The notes under the pieces are model-generated. The model worked only from the letters and a program-made list of their open reading frames with translations. It searched no databases and had not been told where the DNA came from. The translations under genes were made by a program, and so were the position numbers. Positions 1 through 7,539 of a stretch of 64,000 nt of DNA are shown in pieces; within the stretch, counting starts at the first letter, position 1, and the number at the start of each line of letters is the position of its first letter. Source of the stretch: Alphaproteobacteria bacterium (GTDB lineage Bacteria > Pseudomonadota > Alphaproteobacteria > Micropepsales > Micropepsaceae); contig CANIAL010000010.1 in assembly GCA_947465395.1 (NCBI GenBank), positions 1 through 64,000 of the forward strand, written 5' to 3'.

Positions 1-84
1 CGCAACCGACCCGCCCTGCGAAAGCACAATCTCCGCCTCCCGCAGCTTGCCAATAACTTCCTCAGGCTGATGCCTGCGTCCCAT
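1..84 (-). CDS. IS3-family transposase OrfA, N-terminal fragment
   Basis: Twenty-eight codons are visible before the edge. The product begins MGRRHQPEEVIGKLREAE and continues IVLSQGGSVA. This is the typical start of the short OrfA helix-turn-helix protein of IS3 elements of the IS407 type (pattern R-x-x-x-P-E-E-x-x-x-K-L-R-E-A-E). A strong ribosome site (AAGGAGGGA) lies 8-9 bases before the ATG. In intact elements OrfA binds the terminal repeats and is joined to the DDE catalytic OrfB by programmed frameshifting; OrfB would lie beyond the left edge. Confidence 0.7.
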   Translation of the reverse strand, partial: MGRRHQPEEVIGKLREAEIVLSQGGSVA

Positions 85-147
85 TCCAAATCTCCCTCCA
101 AGGTTCCAATATGATAGTCCCTGGACCACTTGGAAGGGGGCAGATCA
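1..147 (-). mobile_element. Left end of an IS3-family insertion sequence, cut by the window edge
   Basis: Read on the minus strand, the element begins at 147 with TGATCTGCCCCC, which resembles the TGA-starting terminal repeats of IS3-family elements with CCCC-rich ends. About 60 bases further in comes the transposase OrfA start at 84. The other end lies outside the window, so completeness and target duplication cannot be judged; AGG at 148-150 would be the first flanking bases. The identification rests on the terminal bases plus the OrfA N-terminus, without a database match. Confidence 0.6.
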
Positions 148-353
148 AGGCTTTGGGGCCGTCATGTGAATTCCTTGTGAAGCCCGCGTAATGGAACGAG
201 CGGCGCCAGAGGCACCGGACAAGACCGAATTCGGGGGATGACGCTGGTGTATGCTTTGGCCGCGCGGTGGTCAACGCGAAAAAACGATATGGCGCGATTT
301 CCCTCTTCTATCCATTGCCCGGGCGTTGAAACTGCCGCAAAATCCGCGCCGCT

Positions 354-2459
354 ATGCCCTTCCTGTCCCCAGAGCAAAACGCGCAATTCCAGGAATGGAA
401 AACCCGCGTCCGGCATTTCACCGATCCGCATGTGCGGATTTTCGCCATTGTCACCGCCGCCATCGCCGTGCCGGTGGCGTTGCTGTTGCTGTTGCCCGCG
501 CTTCTGGGTGTCTTCGCGCCCGCGCCCGACAAGGGCAGCGATCTTTATGCCGTGAACCGCCCGGCGGCGTTCACATTCCTGGATGCCGATGGCAACCAGG
601 TGGGCCATCGCGGCGCGGTGGTGGGGGCGCGGCTGACGCTTGACGAAATGCCCGCCTATCTTCCCGCCGCCTTCATCGTCATGGAAGACCGGCGCTTCTA
701 TTCCCACAATGGCATTGATCCGCGCGGGCTGGCGCGCGCCATGTTCCTGGATTTGCGCGCGGGCCATCTGGTGGCGGGCGGCTCCACCATCAGCCAGCAG
801 ACGGCGAAGATTGTCTATTCAGGACAGGAACGCACTTTCTCGCGCAAGCTGTCGGAACTGGTCCATGCCGCGGGGCTGGAAAAGGCGCTGACCAAGAAAC
901 AGATCCTGGAACTCTATCTCAACCGCATTTATCTGGGTTCGGGCGCTTACGGCGTTGACGGCGCGGCGCAGATTTATTTCGGCGCCAGCGCCAACAAGGT
1001 GACATTGGCCCAGGCCGCCATGCTGGCCACGCTGACCCGCGCACCGTCCGTCTTCTCGCCCCGCCGCGATCTGCTCCGCGCGCAGCAGCGCGCCAGCCTG
1101 GTGCTGGATGCGCTGGAGGAAACCGGCGCGGTGACACATGCCCAGGCCGATGAAGCCCGCGCCCATCCCGCTTTGGTGATGGACCAGACCAGCACCGATG
1201 CGCGCAATTATTTCCTGGACGTGGCCGCCGACCTGGCGAAGAAGCTGGCGGGCAACGGCAACCATGCCGACCTGGTGGTACGCACCACCCTGGAGCCGAA
1301 ATTGCAGGAAGGCGCGCGCGCCGCCGCCGCCCGCGCCATCGAGAAATCGGGCAAGCGCAGCCGGGTGAGCGAGGCCGCCGTGGTGATGATGAAACCGGAT
1401 GGCGCGGTGTCGGCATTGCTGGGCGGCGTCAATTACCAGAACTCGGTCTTCAACCGCGCCGTGCAGGCGCATCGCCAGCCCGGCTCGGCCTTCAAGTCTT
1501 TCGTTTATCTTGCCGCCATGGAATCGGGCATCACGCCCTGGGACCAGCGCGAGGACGAAGCCGTGAACATCAACGGCTATGAACCGCAGAATTTCGGCGC
1601 CCATGATTATGGCACGCTCACCTTGGCCGATGCGCTGGCCCATTCGGTCAACACCATCGCGGTCAATCTTGCCGCAGAAGTGGGCATGCCGCGCGTGATC
1701 GAAGCGGCGCGGCGGCTGGGCATCACCTCGCCCCTGGAAAACAATCCCAGCCTGGCGCTGGGCACCAATGAAGTGACGCCGCTGGAACTGACCGGCGCCT
1801 ATGCCGCCTTTGCCAATGGCGGCTTCAGGGTCGAGCCCTATTTCGTCACCCAAGTCAGCACGCCCGACATCAATGGCAAGCCCGGCCAGGTCCTGTATCG
1901 CCGCGCGGCGCCCAAGCCCAGGCGCGTCATCAACCCGGACGTGAACCGCGACATGCTGGCCATGCTGTGGAACGTGGTGGTGGCGGGCACGGGCGGGGCC
2001 GCATCGCTGACGCCGCGTGAAAGCGCCGGCAAGACCGGCACCACGCAGGACTATAAAGATGCCTGGTACATGGGCTTTACCACCGACTATGTCACCGGCG
2101 TCTGGGTGGGCAATGACGATTCCAAGCCCACGCGCGGCATCACCGGCGGCGCGCTGCCCACCACCATTTGGCGCGACGCCATGCATGTTGCCGAGATGGG
2201 CCACAAGCTGACGCCGCTGGACCGCAGCCCGCCCCAGGTGATGATGGACCAGAATGTCAATTACAACATGAATTACTTCCAGCCCGCGCCCAGCCATGGC
2301 GATGACGAATCCGGCCTGCCCCTTGTTCGCGGCGAACCCGCTGAAACGCCGCCAGCGCCCCGCGCCCGCCGCAGCGGCTTGCTGGGCTGGCTGTTCGGCC
2401 GGGACGAGGACGAAGCACCGCCCCCGCCGCCTTTGCCACCGAGGCCGGAGCGAAACTGA
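354..2459 (+). CDS. Bifunctional penicillin-binding protein, PBP1A type (glycosyltransferase 51 plus transpeptidase)
   Basis: This 701-residue class A penicillin-binding protein polymerises lipid II glycan chains and cross-links peptides in the periplasm. It has a cytoplasmic N-terminus and one membrane anchor near residues 29-54. The GT51 domain shows EDRRFYSHNGID at 111-122 (E111 the expected catalytic acid) and GGSTISQQTAK at 142-152. The transpeptidase domain shows SAFK at 378-381 (acyl-accepting Ser378), SVN at 431-433 and KTGT at 560-563, so all active-site motifs are intact. The C-terminus is a charged, proline-rich tail. It is shorter than typical 800-residue PBP1A proteins, probably because the middle insertion is small. 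The stop overlaps the next start by one base (TGATG), implying translational coupling to the ABC transporter. No clear ribosome site supports this ATG. Confidence 0.93.
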   Translation: MPFLSPEQNAQFQEWKTRVRHFTDPHVRIFAIVTAAIAVPVALLLLLPALLGVFAPAPDKGSDLYAVNRPAAFTFLDADGNQVGHRGAVVGARLTLDEMPAYLPAAFIVMEDRRFYSHNGIDPRGLARAMFLDLRAGHLVAGGSTISQQTAKIVYSGQERTFSRKLSELVHAAGLEKALTKKQILELYLNRIYLGSGAYGVDGAAQIYFGASANKVTLAQAAMLATLTRAPSVFSPRRDLLRAQQRASLVLDALEETGAVTHAQADEARAHPALVMDQTSTDARNYFLDVAADLAKKLAGNGNHADLVVRTTLEPKLQEGARAAAARAIEKSGKRSRVSEAAVVMMKPDGAVSALLGGVNYQNSVFNRAVQAHRQPGSAFKSFVYLAAMESGITPWDQREDEAVNINGYEPQNFGAHDYGTLTLADALAHSVNTIAVNLAAEVGMPRVIEAARRLGITSPLENNPSLALGTNEVTPLELTGAYAAFANGGFRVEPYFVTQVSTPDINGKPGQVLYRRAAPKPRRVINPDVNRDMLAMLWNVVVAGTGGAASLTPRESAGKTGTTQDYKDAWYMGFTTDYVTGVWVGNDDSKPTRGITGGALPTTIWRDAMHVAEMGHKLTPLDRSPPQVMMDQNVNYNMNYFQPAPSHGDDESGLPLVRGEPAETPPAPRARRSGLLGWLFGRDEDEAPPPPPLPPRPERN

Positions 2460-3484
2460 TGCGCGCCGTTCTGGGCTTTCTTTTGGCCGCTATCGTCACG
2501 CCCACGCTTATTTTGCCCGCATGGGCCGCGCCGCCGCCTTCTTTGTCTGTCCCCGAAAAGCCGGTCCACATTACTTTTGTCACCGACTGGAAGGCGCAGG
2601 CCGAACATGGCGGCTTCTACCAGGCCTTGGCGAAAGGCCGCTACAAGATGCGCGGGCTGGATGTCACCATCCGCGCCGGCGGCCCGCAGGTGAATGTGCC
2701 GCAACTGCTGGCGGGCGGCGCCGCCGACCTGGGCATCGGCTCCAACAGTTTCATCACCATGAACCTTGTGCGCCAGCAGGTTCCGCTGCGCGCCGTTATG
2801 GCCGTGTTCCAGAAAGACCCGCAGGTCCTGATCAGCCATCCCCGCCGCGATCTTTCATCCCTGACCGAGATGAAAGGCCGCCCGATTTTGATTTCCGACG
2901 CCGCCATGACCAGTTTCTGGCCCTGGCTGCGGGCCAGGTTCGGTTTCTCCGACACCCAGATCCGCAAATACACCTTCAATCTTGCGCCATTCTTGGTGGA
3001 CCCCAACGCGATACAGGAGGGCTATCTCACCTCCGAGCCTTTCACGATCCAGCAACAGGCCCATTTCGCGCCCAAGGTTTTCCTGCTGGCCGATTATGGC
3101 TATCCCGGCTACGCCAACATGGTGCTGGCGCCACAAGGCTGGATCAGCAACAACCCGCGCGCGGTGCAGGCCTTCTATGACGCGTCGCGCGAAGGCTGGC
3201 AGGATTACCTGACCGGGGACCCTGCGCCCGCAAACGCCCTGATCAAGCGCGACAATCCCGACATGACGGACGCGCTCCTGGCCCAGTCCATCGCCAAGAT
3301 GAAGCAATACCAGCTCGTCACCAGCGGCGATGCGCCCGCTTTCGGCATTGGCGGCATGACGGAAAAACGCTGGCGCGAATTCTACCAGACCATGCAATCG
3401 CTGGGGCTGTATCCCAAGGGGCTGGATTATACCCGCGCCTATGATCTGAAATTCATGCGCCGCGCCTTGCAGAATTTCCGATGA
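2459..3484 (+). CDS. ABC transporter substrate-binding protein, NMT1/THI5-like
   Basis: The 341-residue protein has a signal peptide (cleavage predicted after AWA, about residue 23) and the NMT1/THI5 solute-binding fold. Typical features are TDWKAQAEHGGFYQALAKG near the mature N-terminus and the AADLGIG segment after a QVNVPQLLAGG stretch. Family members bind thiamine pyrimidine precursors, riboflavin, nitrate or sulfonates, so the ligand cannot be named here. It is the first gene of a tightly overlapped importer: the ATPase start overlaps its stop by four bases. No riboswitch was recognised upstream, because the operon starts inside or before the PBP gene. Confidence 0.88.
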   Translation: MRAVLGFLLAAIVTPTLILPAWAAPPPSLSVPEKPVHITFVTDWKAQAEHGGFYQALAKGRYKMRGLDVTIRAGGPQVNVPQLLAGGAADLGIGSNSFITMNLVRQQVPLRAVMAVFQKDPQVLISHPRRDLSSLTEMKGRPILISDAAMTSFWPWLRARFGFSDTQIRKYTFNLAPFLVDPNAIQEGYLTSEPFTIQQQAHFAPKVFLLADYGYPGYANMVLAPQGWISNNPRAVQAFYDASREGWQDYLTGDPAPANALIKRDNPDMTDALLAQSIAKMKQYQLVTSGDAPAFGIGGMTEKRWREFYQTMQSLGLYPKGLDYTRAYDLKFMRRALQNFR

Positions 3485-4209
3485 TCCGTGCCGGTGGCGT
3501 CACCAAGACTTTTGCGGGCGGCACTATCGCGCTGGACAATCTTGATTTCACCATCGCGCCCGGCGAATTTGTGACCCTGCTGGGCCCCAGCGGCTGCGGC
3601 AAATCCACTGCGCTGCGGCTGATCGCGAACCTGATCCAGCCCAACAGCGGCACAATCACGTTTGATGGCCCTGCTCCGGCGATCGGCTTTGTCTTCCAAG
3701 AGCCGACCCTGATGCCCTGGGCGCGCGCCATCGAAAACGTGCGCCTGCCGCTGGACCTGCAAAGTGTCCCACACGCCCAAGGCAATTCCAGCGCCGCACA
3801 GGCCTTGGCCCGGCTGGGCCTGTCCGGCTTTGAACAATCCTATCCCCGCGAGCTTTCCGGCGGCATGAAGATGCGCGTCTCGCTGGCCCGCGCTTTGGTT
3901 GCCCGCCCGAAGCTGCTGCTGCTGGACGAGCCTTTCGCGGCGCTGGATGAAGCCGCGCGCTTCGCCCTCAATGACGACCTCATCGCCCTGGCGAAACAGG
4001 ACGGCATCACGGTGATCTTCGTCACCCATTCGCTGGCGGAGGCGGCGTATCTTTCGGACCGCGTGCTGGTGATGACGCCCCGCCCCGGCAAAGTCGCCGC
4101 CGATATCGCGCTAGCTCAGCCCGCAACGCGCAACGCCGCCTGGCGGGTGACACCGGGCTTTGCCGCACTACAAGCGCAAATCGCTCTTTCTCAAGGGGGC
4201 GCAGAATGA
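3481..4209 (+). CDS. ABC transporter ATP-binding protein (SsuB/TauB/ThiZ type)
   Basis: The 242-residue nucleotide-binding subunit has Walker A GPSGCGKS at 35-42, Q-loop Q73, signature LSGGM at 125-129, Walker B LLLLDE at 145-150 and switch His183. All are intact, so it should hydrolyse ATP. It belongs to the nitrate/sulfonate/taurine/pyrimidine family of import ATPases. It overlaps the binding protein upstream and the permease downstream by four bases each (ATGA), so the three subunits are probably made in a fixed ratio from one message. Confidence 0.93.
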   Translation: MIRAGGVTKTFAGGTIALDNLDFTIAPGEFVTLLGPSGCGKSTALRLIANLIQPNSGTITFDGPAPAIGFVFQEPTLMPWARAIENVRLPLDLQSVPHAQGNSSAAQALARLGLSGFEQSYPRELSGGMKMRVSLARALVARPKLLLLDEPFAALDEAARFALNDDLIALAKQDGITVIFVTHSLAEAAYLSDRVLVMTPRPGKVAADIALAQPATRNAAWRVTPGFAALQAQIALSQGGAE

Positions 4210-4991
4210 AGCGCGCCCTCAATCTCATCCTGCCGCTGCTGCTGGCCATCGCCGTGCTGGGTTTCTGGGAGTGGATCGTCACGGCGCGGCATATCCCGCC
4301 CTATGTGCTGCCCGCACCCGGCGCCATCGCCGCCGCGCTTGCCGGCAATTTCGGCTCCCTGATGGCATCGCTCCTCACCACCCTCACCGTCACCATGGAA
4401 GGCTTCATCGCCGCGCTGGTCGCGGGCGCTGCGCTGGCCATCCTGTTCAGCCAGAGCCGCCTGGCCGAACGCGCGCTTTATCCTTACGCCGTGATCCTGC
4501 AGGTAACGCCCATCGTGGCCATCGCGCCGCTCATTCTTATCTGGGTGGGGTTCGAGCATATCAATCTGGCGCTGACATTGATCGCCGCGCTGGTGGCGTT
4601 CTTTCCCATTCTCTCCAACACGGCCTTAGGCCTGAAATCCGCCGACCAAAACCTGCTGGAGCTTATGCATCTCTATGGCGCTAGCCGCTGGCAGATATTG
4701 TGGCGGCTGCAATTTCCCACCGCGCTCCCATATCTCCTGGGCGCCATGAAGATCGCGGGCGGCCTTTCACTGATCGGCGCCGTGGTAGCCGAGTTCGTGG
4801 CCGGGTCCGGCACCGCCACGGGGCTTGCCTGGCGCATCGTGGAATCCGGCAACCGGCTGGAAATCGCCATGCTTTTCGCAGCCCTGGCGCTACTGGCCTC
4901 GCTGGGCATCGCCATCTTCGCGGTGCTGTCCCTGCTGGAATGGGCTCTTCTCAAAAATTGGCACGAATCTGCGCTGTCTCAGCGAAACTAG
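4206..4991 (+). CDS. ABC transporter permease (SsuC/TauC/ThiX type)
   Basis: A 261-residue BPD-type inner membrane permease with about six hydrophobic segments. The coupling-helix (EAA-like) region is visible around residues 140-175, including LYGASRWQILWRLQFP, where it contacts the ATPase. It completes the importer encoded with the two upstream genes. The stop at 4989-4991 is followed within about 20 bases by copy A of the two-hairpin repeat, which may act as the transcript end. Confidence 0.92.
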   Translation: MKRALNLILPLLLAIAVLGFWEWIVTARHIPPYVLPAPGAIAAALAGNFGSLMASLLTTLTVTMEGFIAALVAGAALAILFSQSRLAERALYPYAVILQVTPIVAIAPLILIWVGFEHINLALTLIAALVAFFPILSNTALGLKSADQNLLELMHLYGASRWQILWRLQFPTALPYLLGAMKIAGGLSLIGAVVAEFVAGSGTATGLAWRIVESGNRLEIAMLFAALALLASLGIAIFAVLSLLEWALLKNWHESALSQRN

Positions 4992-5010
4992 CGAGCAGAC
5001 GAAAACACAG

Positions 5011-5109
5011 ACCCGCCCCCCCCCTGCGCGCGCGAAGCGCGCTGGCGGGGGAGGTGGCCGTAGCTGGTCAGGCGAAGCCGGTTAAGCAAGCGAAGGCCGA
5101 ATGGGGTTC
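5011..5109 (-). repeat. Two-hairpin palindromic repeat, copy A
   Basis: On the minus strand this reads CCCCATTCGGCCTTCGC, then a first imperfect hairpin (ACCGGCTTCGCCTG region), then GGCCACCTCCCCCGCC. A second hairpin with arms GCGCGC around a TTCG loop follows, ending in a G tract. The same order is seen in copies B-E. It sits between the ABC permease and the Spy-like gene. Confidence 0.65.
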
Positions 5110-5225
5110 AAAATGAACGCCAGATGAATGGCAAAATTTCATCCGCCTGACGGAATCCTTACTAAGCGGAAATGCCGTCATCGCTTAAGTTCGGCTTGGG
5201 CATTCCCAACCAGAAAGGACTTTTT

Positions 5226-5816
5226 ATGCGTAAGATCTTTTATCCCCTGATGGCGGTGGTGGCCCTTGGCGGCGCCGCCATCTTTGCCGCACAGGCGCAG
5301 ACCCCGCCGCCGGGCGCGCGCAACCTGCCCCAGCAGACGCGTCCCATGCGATCCCCCGAAGACCGCGCCGCCCGCATGACAGCGCGCTGCGACGATCGTT
5401 TTGCCAAGCAGGTGGGCCGTCTTGCCTACATCCAGACCAAGCTGGCGATTACCCCGTCCCAGCAGGGCGCGTTCGAACGCTGGAAATCCGTGAAGACGGA
5501 TATCGCCAAACGCCAGGCCGCGGCCTGCGCTTCCCGGCCGATGCCCCAGCGTGACGCTGCGAACCGTCCCACGCCCGGCGAGCGCATGACGAAGATGGAA
5601 GACCGGCTGAAGAAGCGCCTGGCCGATCTCAGCCAGGAACGTCCGGCGCTGGAAGCCCTGTATGCCAGCCTGACCCCGGAGCAGAAGAATGCTCTTGGCC
5701 AGGATCGCGGCCGCGGCGGTGAGCGCGGCATACGTGGCCGTGGCAACCGTGGCGGCTTTGCCCGTCCCGGCATGGAACGTCGCGGTGGTCCCGACAATGA
5801 TCGGGCGCCTATCTAG
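5226..5816 (+). CDS. Periplasmic Spy/CpxP-like LTXXQ protein
   Basis: The 196-residue product starts with a signal peptide MRKIFYPLMAVVALGGAAIF, cut after AQA. It has one motif ITPSQQGAFERWK and a second LTPEQKNALGQ, both of the LTxxQ type found in Spy/CpxP stress chaperones. The tail is rich in Arg and Gly (GRGG and RGNRGG). The start at 5226 is preferred over one 54 bases upstream because AGAAAGGA lies seven bases before it and the signal peptide begins there. In relatives these proteins act as ATP-independent chaperones or modulators of envelope stress. No Cpx-like regulator is adjacent. Confidence 0.8.
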   Translation: MRKIFYPLMAVVALGGAAIFAAQAQTPPPGARNLPQQTRPMRSPEDRAARMTARCDDRFAKQVGRLAYIQTKLAITPSQQGAFERWKSVKTDIAKRQAAACASRPMPQRDAANRPTPGERMTKMEDRLKKRLADLSQERPALEALYASLTPEQKNALGQDRGRGGERGIRGRGNRGGFARPGMERRGGPDNDRAPI

Positions 5817-5835
5817 CCAGGCGTGACGTGACTGA

Positions 5836-5870
5836 GAAAAGGGCCACGGTTCCCCAGCGGCCTTTTTTTT
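5836..5870 (+). terminator. Rho-independent terminator after the Spy-like gene
   Basis: AAAA and GGCC (separated by one extra G) pair with GGCC and TTTT across a loop of about 13 bases. Eight consecutive T residues follow from 5863. It begins about 20 bases after the stop codon. Confidence 0.75.
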
Positions 5871-5876
5871 ATTCGA

Positions 5877-5978
5877 ACCCCCTCCGGTTTCATCTTTCGC
5901 TCGGCTCCCGAAAAGGTCGCCAGCGCGCGCTGAAACCACCCCCTCTTGGATGCGCTTCGCGCAAAGGGGGAGGCGGGC
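5877..5978 (+). repeat. Two-hairpin palindromic repeat, copy B
   Basis: It begins ACCCCCTCCGGTTTC and includes an imperfect internal hairpin. ACCACCCCCTCTTGG then leads into a hairpin GCGC-TTC-GCGC, followed by AAAGGGGGAGGCGG. It lies between the terminator and the ornithine decarboxylase-like gene. The open frame of that gene extends upstream through the second half of the repeat, but the ribosome site at 6045 shows that translation begins after it. Confidence 0.7.
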
Positions 5979-6053
5979 CTGTGCTGGCTTTTATTCTTGC
6001 TATCAACTGTCCTTTGCCCCAAAACGCGTTTCAACCAGTCCGGCAAGGACCAA

Positions 6054-7220
6054 ATGAACGCCCCTGCCCGTTTCGAGACGCTGCCGCGCTTCGCTTCTGC
6101 CCAAAAGGTGATAGAAAGCCTGAGGCCGTCCGAGCCGCTGTATCTGGTGCACCCCGCCCGCTTTGCCGATGCCGCCAAACAGTTCCTGGACCGCTTTCCC
6201 GGCGACACGCTGTATGCGGTGAAGGCCAATCCCCATCCGCTGGCGCTGCAAAATCTGTGGGATGCCGGCGTTCGCCATTTCGACACCGCGTCGCTGGGCG
6301 AAATCGAGCTGGTGAAAAGCGTGCTGCCAGACGCCATCTGCCATTTCATGGCGCCGGTTCGTTTGGCAGGACAAGCCCGTGCGGCGTTCCAGAAACATGG
6401 CGTCACCGATTTCGTGGTGGACAGCGAATCCGAATTGGAAAAGCTGCTGGCCGAAACCGGCGGCGGCAAGAAGCTGCGCGTCTTTGTGCGGCTGGTGGCG
6501 GCGCTGGGCGGCGCGCTGCTGGAAATGTCCAGCAAGTATGGCCTGGGTCCCGCGCCCGCCGCCAAGCTGCTGAAGAAAGTCCAGACATCGGGCGTGCAGC
6601 CATGCCTGACCTTCCATGTCGGCTCGCAATGCCTGTCGCCATTTTCCTACGCGCAGGCGGTTGAGATTGCCCAACGCTGCATCACCCAGTCGGGTGTGGA
6701 GATCGCGGCGCTGGATGTGGGGGGCGGCTTCCCCGCCCATTATGCGGGCCAGGAACCGCCGCCCTGGCACTGGTATTTCGATATGATCAGGGAAGCGGTC
6801 AGCACCTTGAACCGTCCGAACCTGAACCTGATGTGCGAGCCCGGCCGCGCTTTGGTCACGCAGGGCTTCTCGCTGGTGACGCAGCTTGTGCTGCGCCGCG
6901 ACGACCGGCTCTATCTGAATGACGGCATTTACGGCAGCTTCGACGAACAACGCTTTGCGTCCTTCATCGAGGATTATCCCGCCACCGCCATCACGCTGGA
7001 TGCAAAGGGCAAGGCAAAAGCCGTGACCGGCGAAAAGCGGCCCTTCCGCGTTTTCGGTCCAACCTGCGATAGCGCCGACGTGCTGCCCCGGCCCCAGATG
7101 CTGCCCGAAGGCATCGCCAATGGCGATTTCATCCTGTTCGAAGGCATGGGCGCCTACACGATATCCTCGCGCTCGCCTTTCAACGGCTATTACCCCGATA
7201 CGTTTGCTATCGTGGACTAG
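6054..7220 (+). CDS. Type III PLP-dependent decarboxylase, ornithine decarboxylase-like
   Basis: This 388-residue alanine-racemase-fold enzyme would decarboxylate ornithine (possibly lysine or diaminopimelate) to feed polyamine synthesis in the cytoplasm. Visible residues are Lys57 in YAVKANPHP (PLP Schiff base), His188 in HVGSQ, GGGF at 223-226, EPGR at 262-265 (phosphate binding) and Cys338-Asp339 in GPTCDSAD. The Cys-Asp pair is typical of ornithine/lysine decarboxylases rather than LysA. The start at 6054 follows AAGGAC by three bases. An upstream in-frame ATG at 5946 is rejected because it lies in repeat copy B. A DUF2336-like relic follows. Confidence 0.88.
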   Translation: MNAPARFETLPRFASAQKVIESLRPSEPLYLVHPARFADAAKQFLDRFPGDTLYAVKANPHPLALQNLWDAGVRHFDTASLGEIELVKSVLPDAICHFMAPVRLAGQARAAFQKHGVTDFVVDSESELEKLLAETGGGKKLRVFVRLVAALGGALLEMSSKYGLGPAPAAKLLKKVQTSGVQPCLTFHVGSQCLSPFSYAQAVEIAQRCITQSGVEIAALDVGGGFPAHYAGQEPPPWHWYFDMIREAVSTLNRPNLNLMCEPGRALVTQGFSLVTQLVLRRDDRLYLNDGIYGSFDEQRFASFIEDYPATAITLDAKGKAKAVTGEKRPFRVFGPTCDSADVLPRPQMLPEGIANGDFILFEGMGAYTISSRSPFNGYYPDTFAIVD

Positions 7221-7456
7221 CTGTCGTCGCGGCTGCGGCGGTCCCACACCTTGCTGCCATCGGCATGAAAAACGCTGCCCGCGCCGCCGAGATCATGTCT
7301 GATCCCACGGGCCGTTCGCTGGCCGCCGCCTGCAAATCGCTGGGCGTGTCGCGCGCAACATTTTCAGCGCTGGCGCTGCTGTGAGCTGATGACATGTCGG
7401 CCGGTTCTGAACTATTGGCGGCCTATGACCATGTGCCGGCCGTGAAAGCCGCATGA
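7214..7456 (+). pseudogene. Relic of a DUF2336-like protein, C-terminal end with an in-frame TGA
   Basis: In the frame of an ATG at 7265 the sequence reads SLAAACKSLGVSRATFSALALL, then TGA at 7382-7384. It continues in the same frame as SELLAAYDHVPAVKAA to a second TGA at 7454. Both pieces resemble the C-terminal part of DUF2336 proteins, where a segment ending SRATYSALALL precedes a YDxVP motif. It starts right after the decarboxylase stop and has no N-terminal domain. The family guess comes from pattern memory; the single-frame continuity across the stop is directly visible. The whole 7221-7539 interval holds only this relic and the inverted repeat at 7469-7524. Confidence 0.35.
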
Positions 7457-7468
7457 CGGAGGAAGATG

Positions 7469-7524
7469 TGCGGTAGCGGGCCCTCTTGTTTTTGGCTCTT
7501 CGCGCCAGGGGCCCGCGTGCCGCA
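7469..7524. terminator. Long inverted repeat between prfC and the upstream relic
   Basis: The left arm TGCGGTAGCGGGCCC and right arm GGGCCCGCGTGCCGCA pair with one mismatch region across a loop of about 25 bases. It begins 16 bases past the prfC stop on the minus strand. There is no long T tract, so it may end transcription inefficiently or protect the 3' end. Confidence 0.5.
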
Positions 7525-7539
7525 CAAATGGGGGCAAAA

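Noticed and set aside
5946-6053. Upstream extension of the decarboxylase frame
   Set aside because: It runs through repeat copy B and lacks a ribosome site, while the start at 6054 has AAGGAC just before it.
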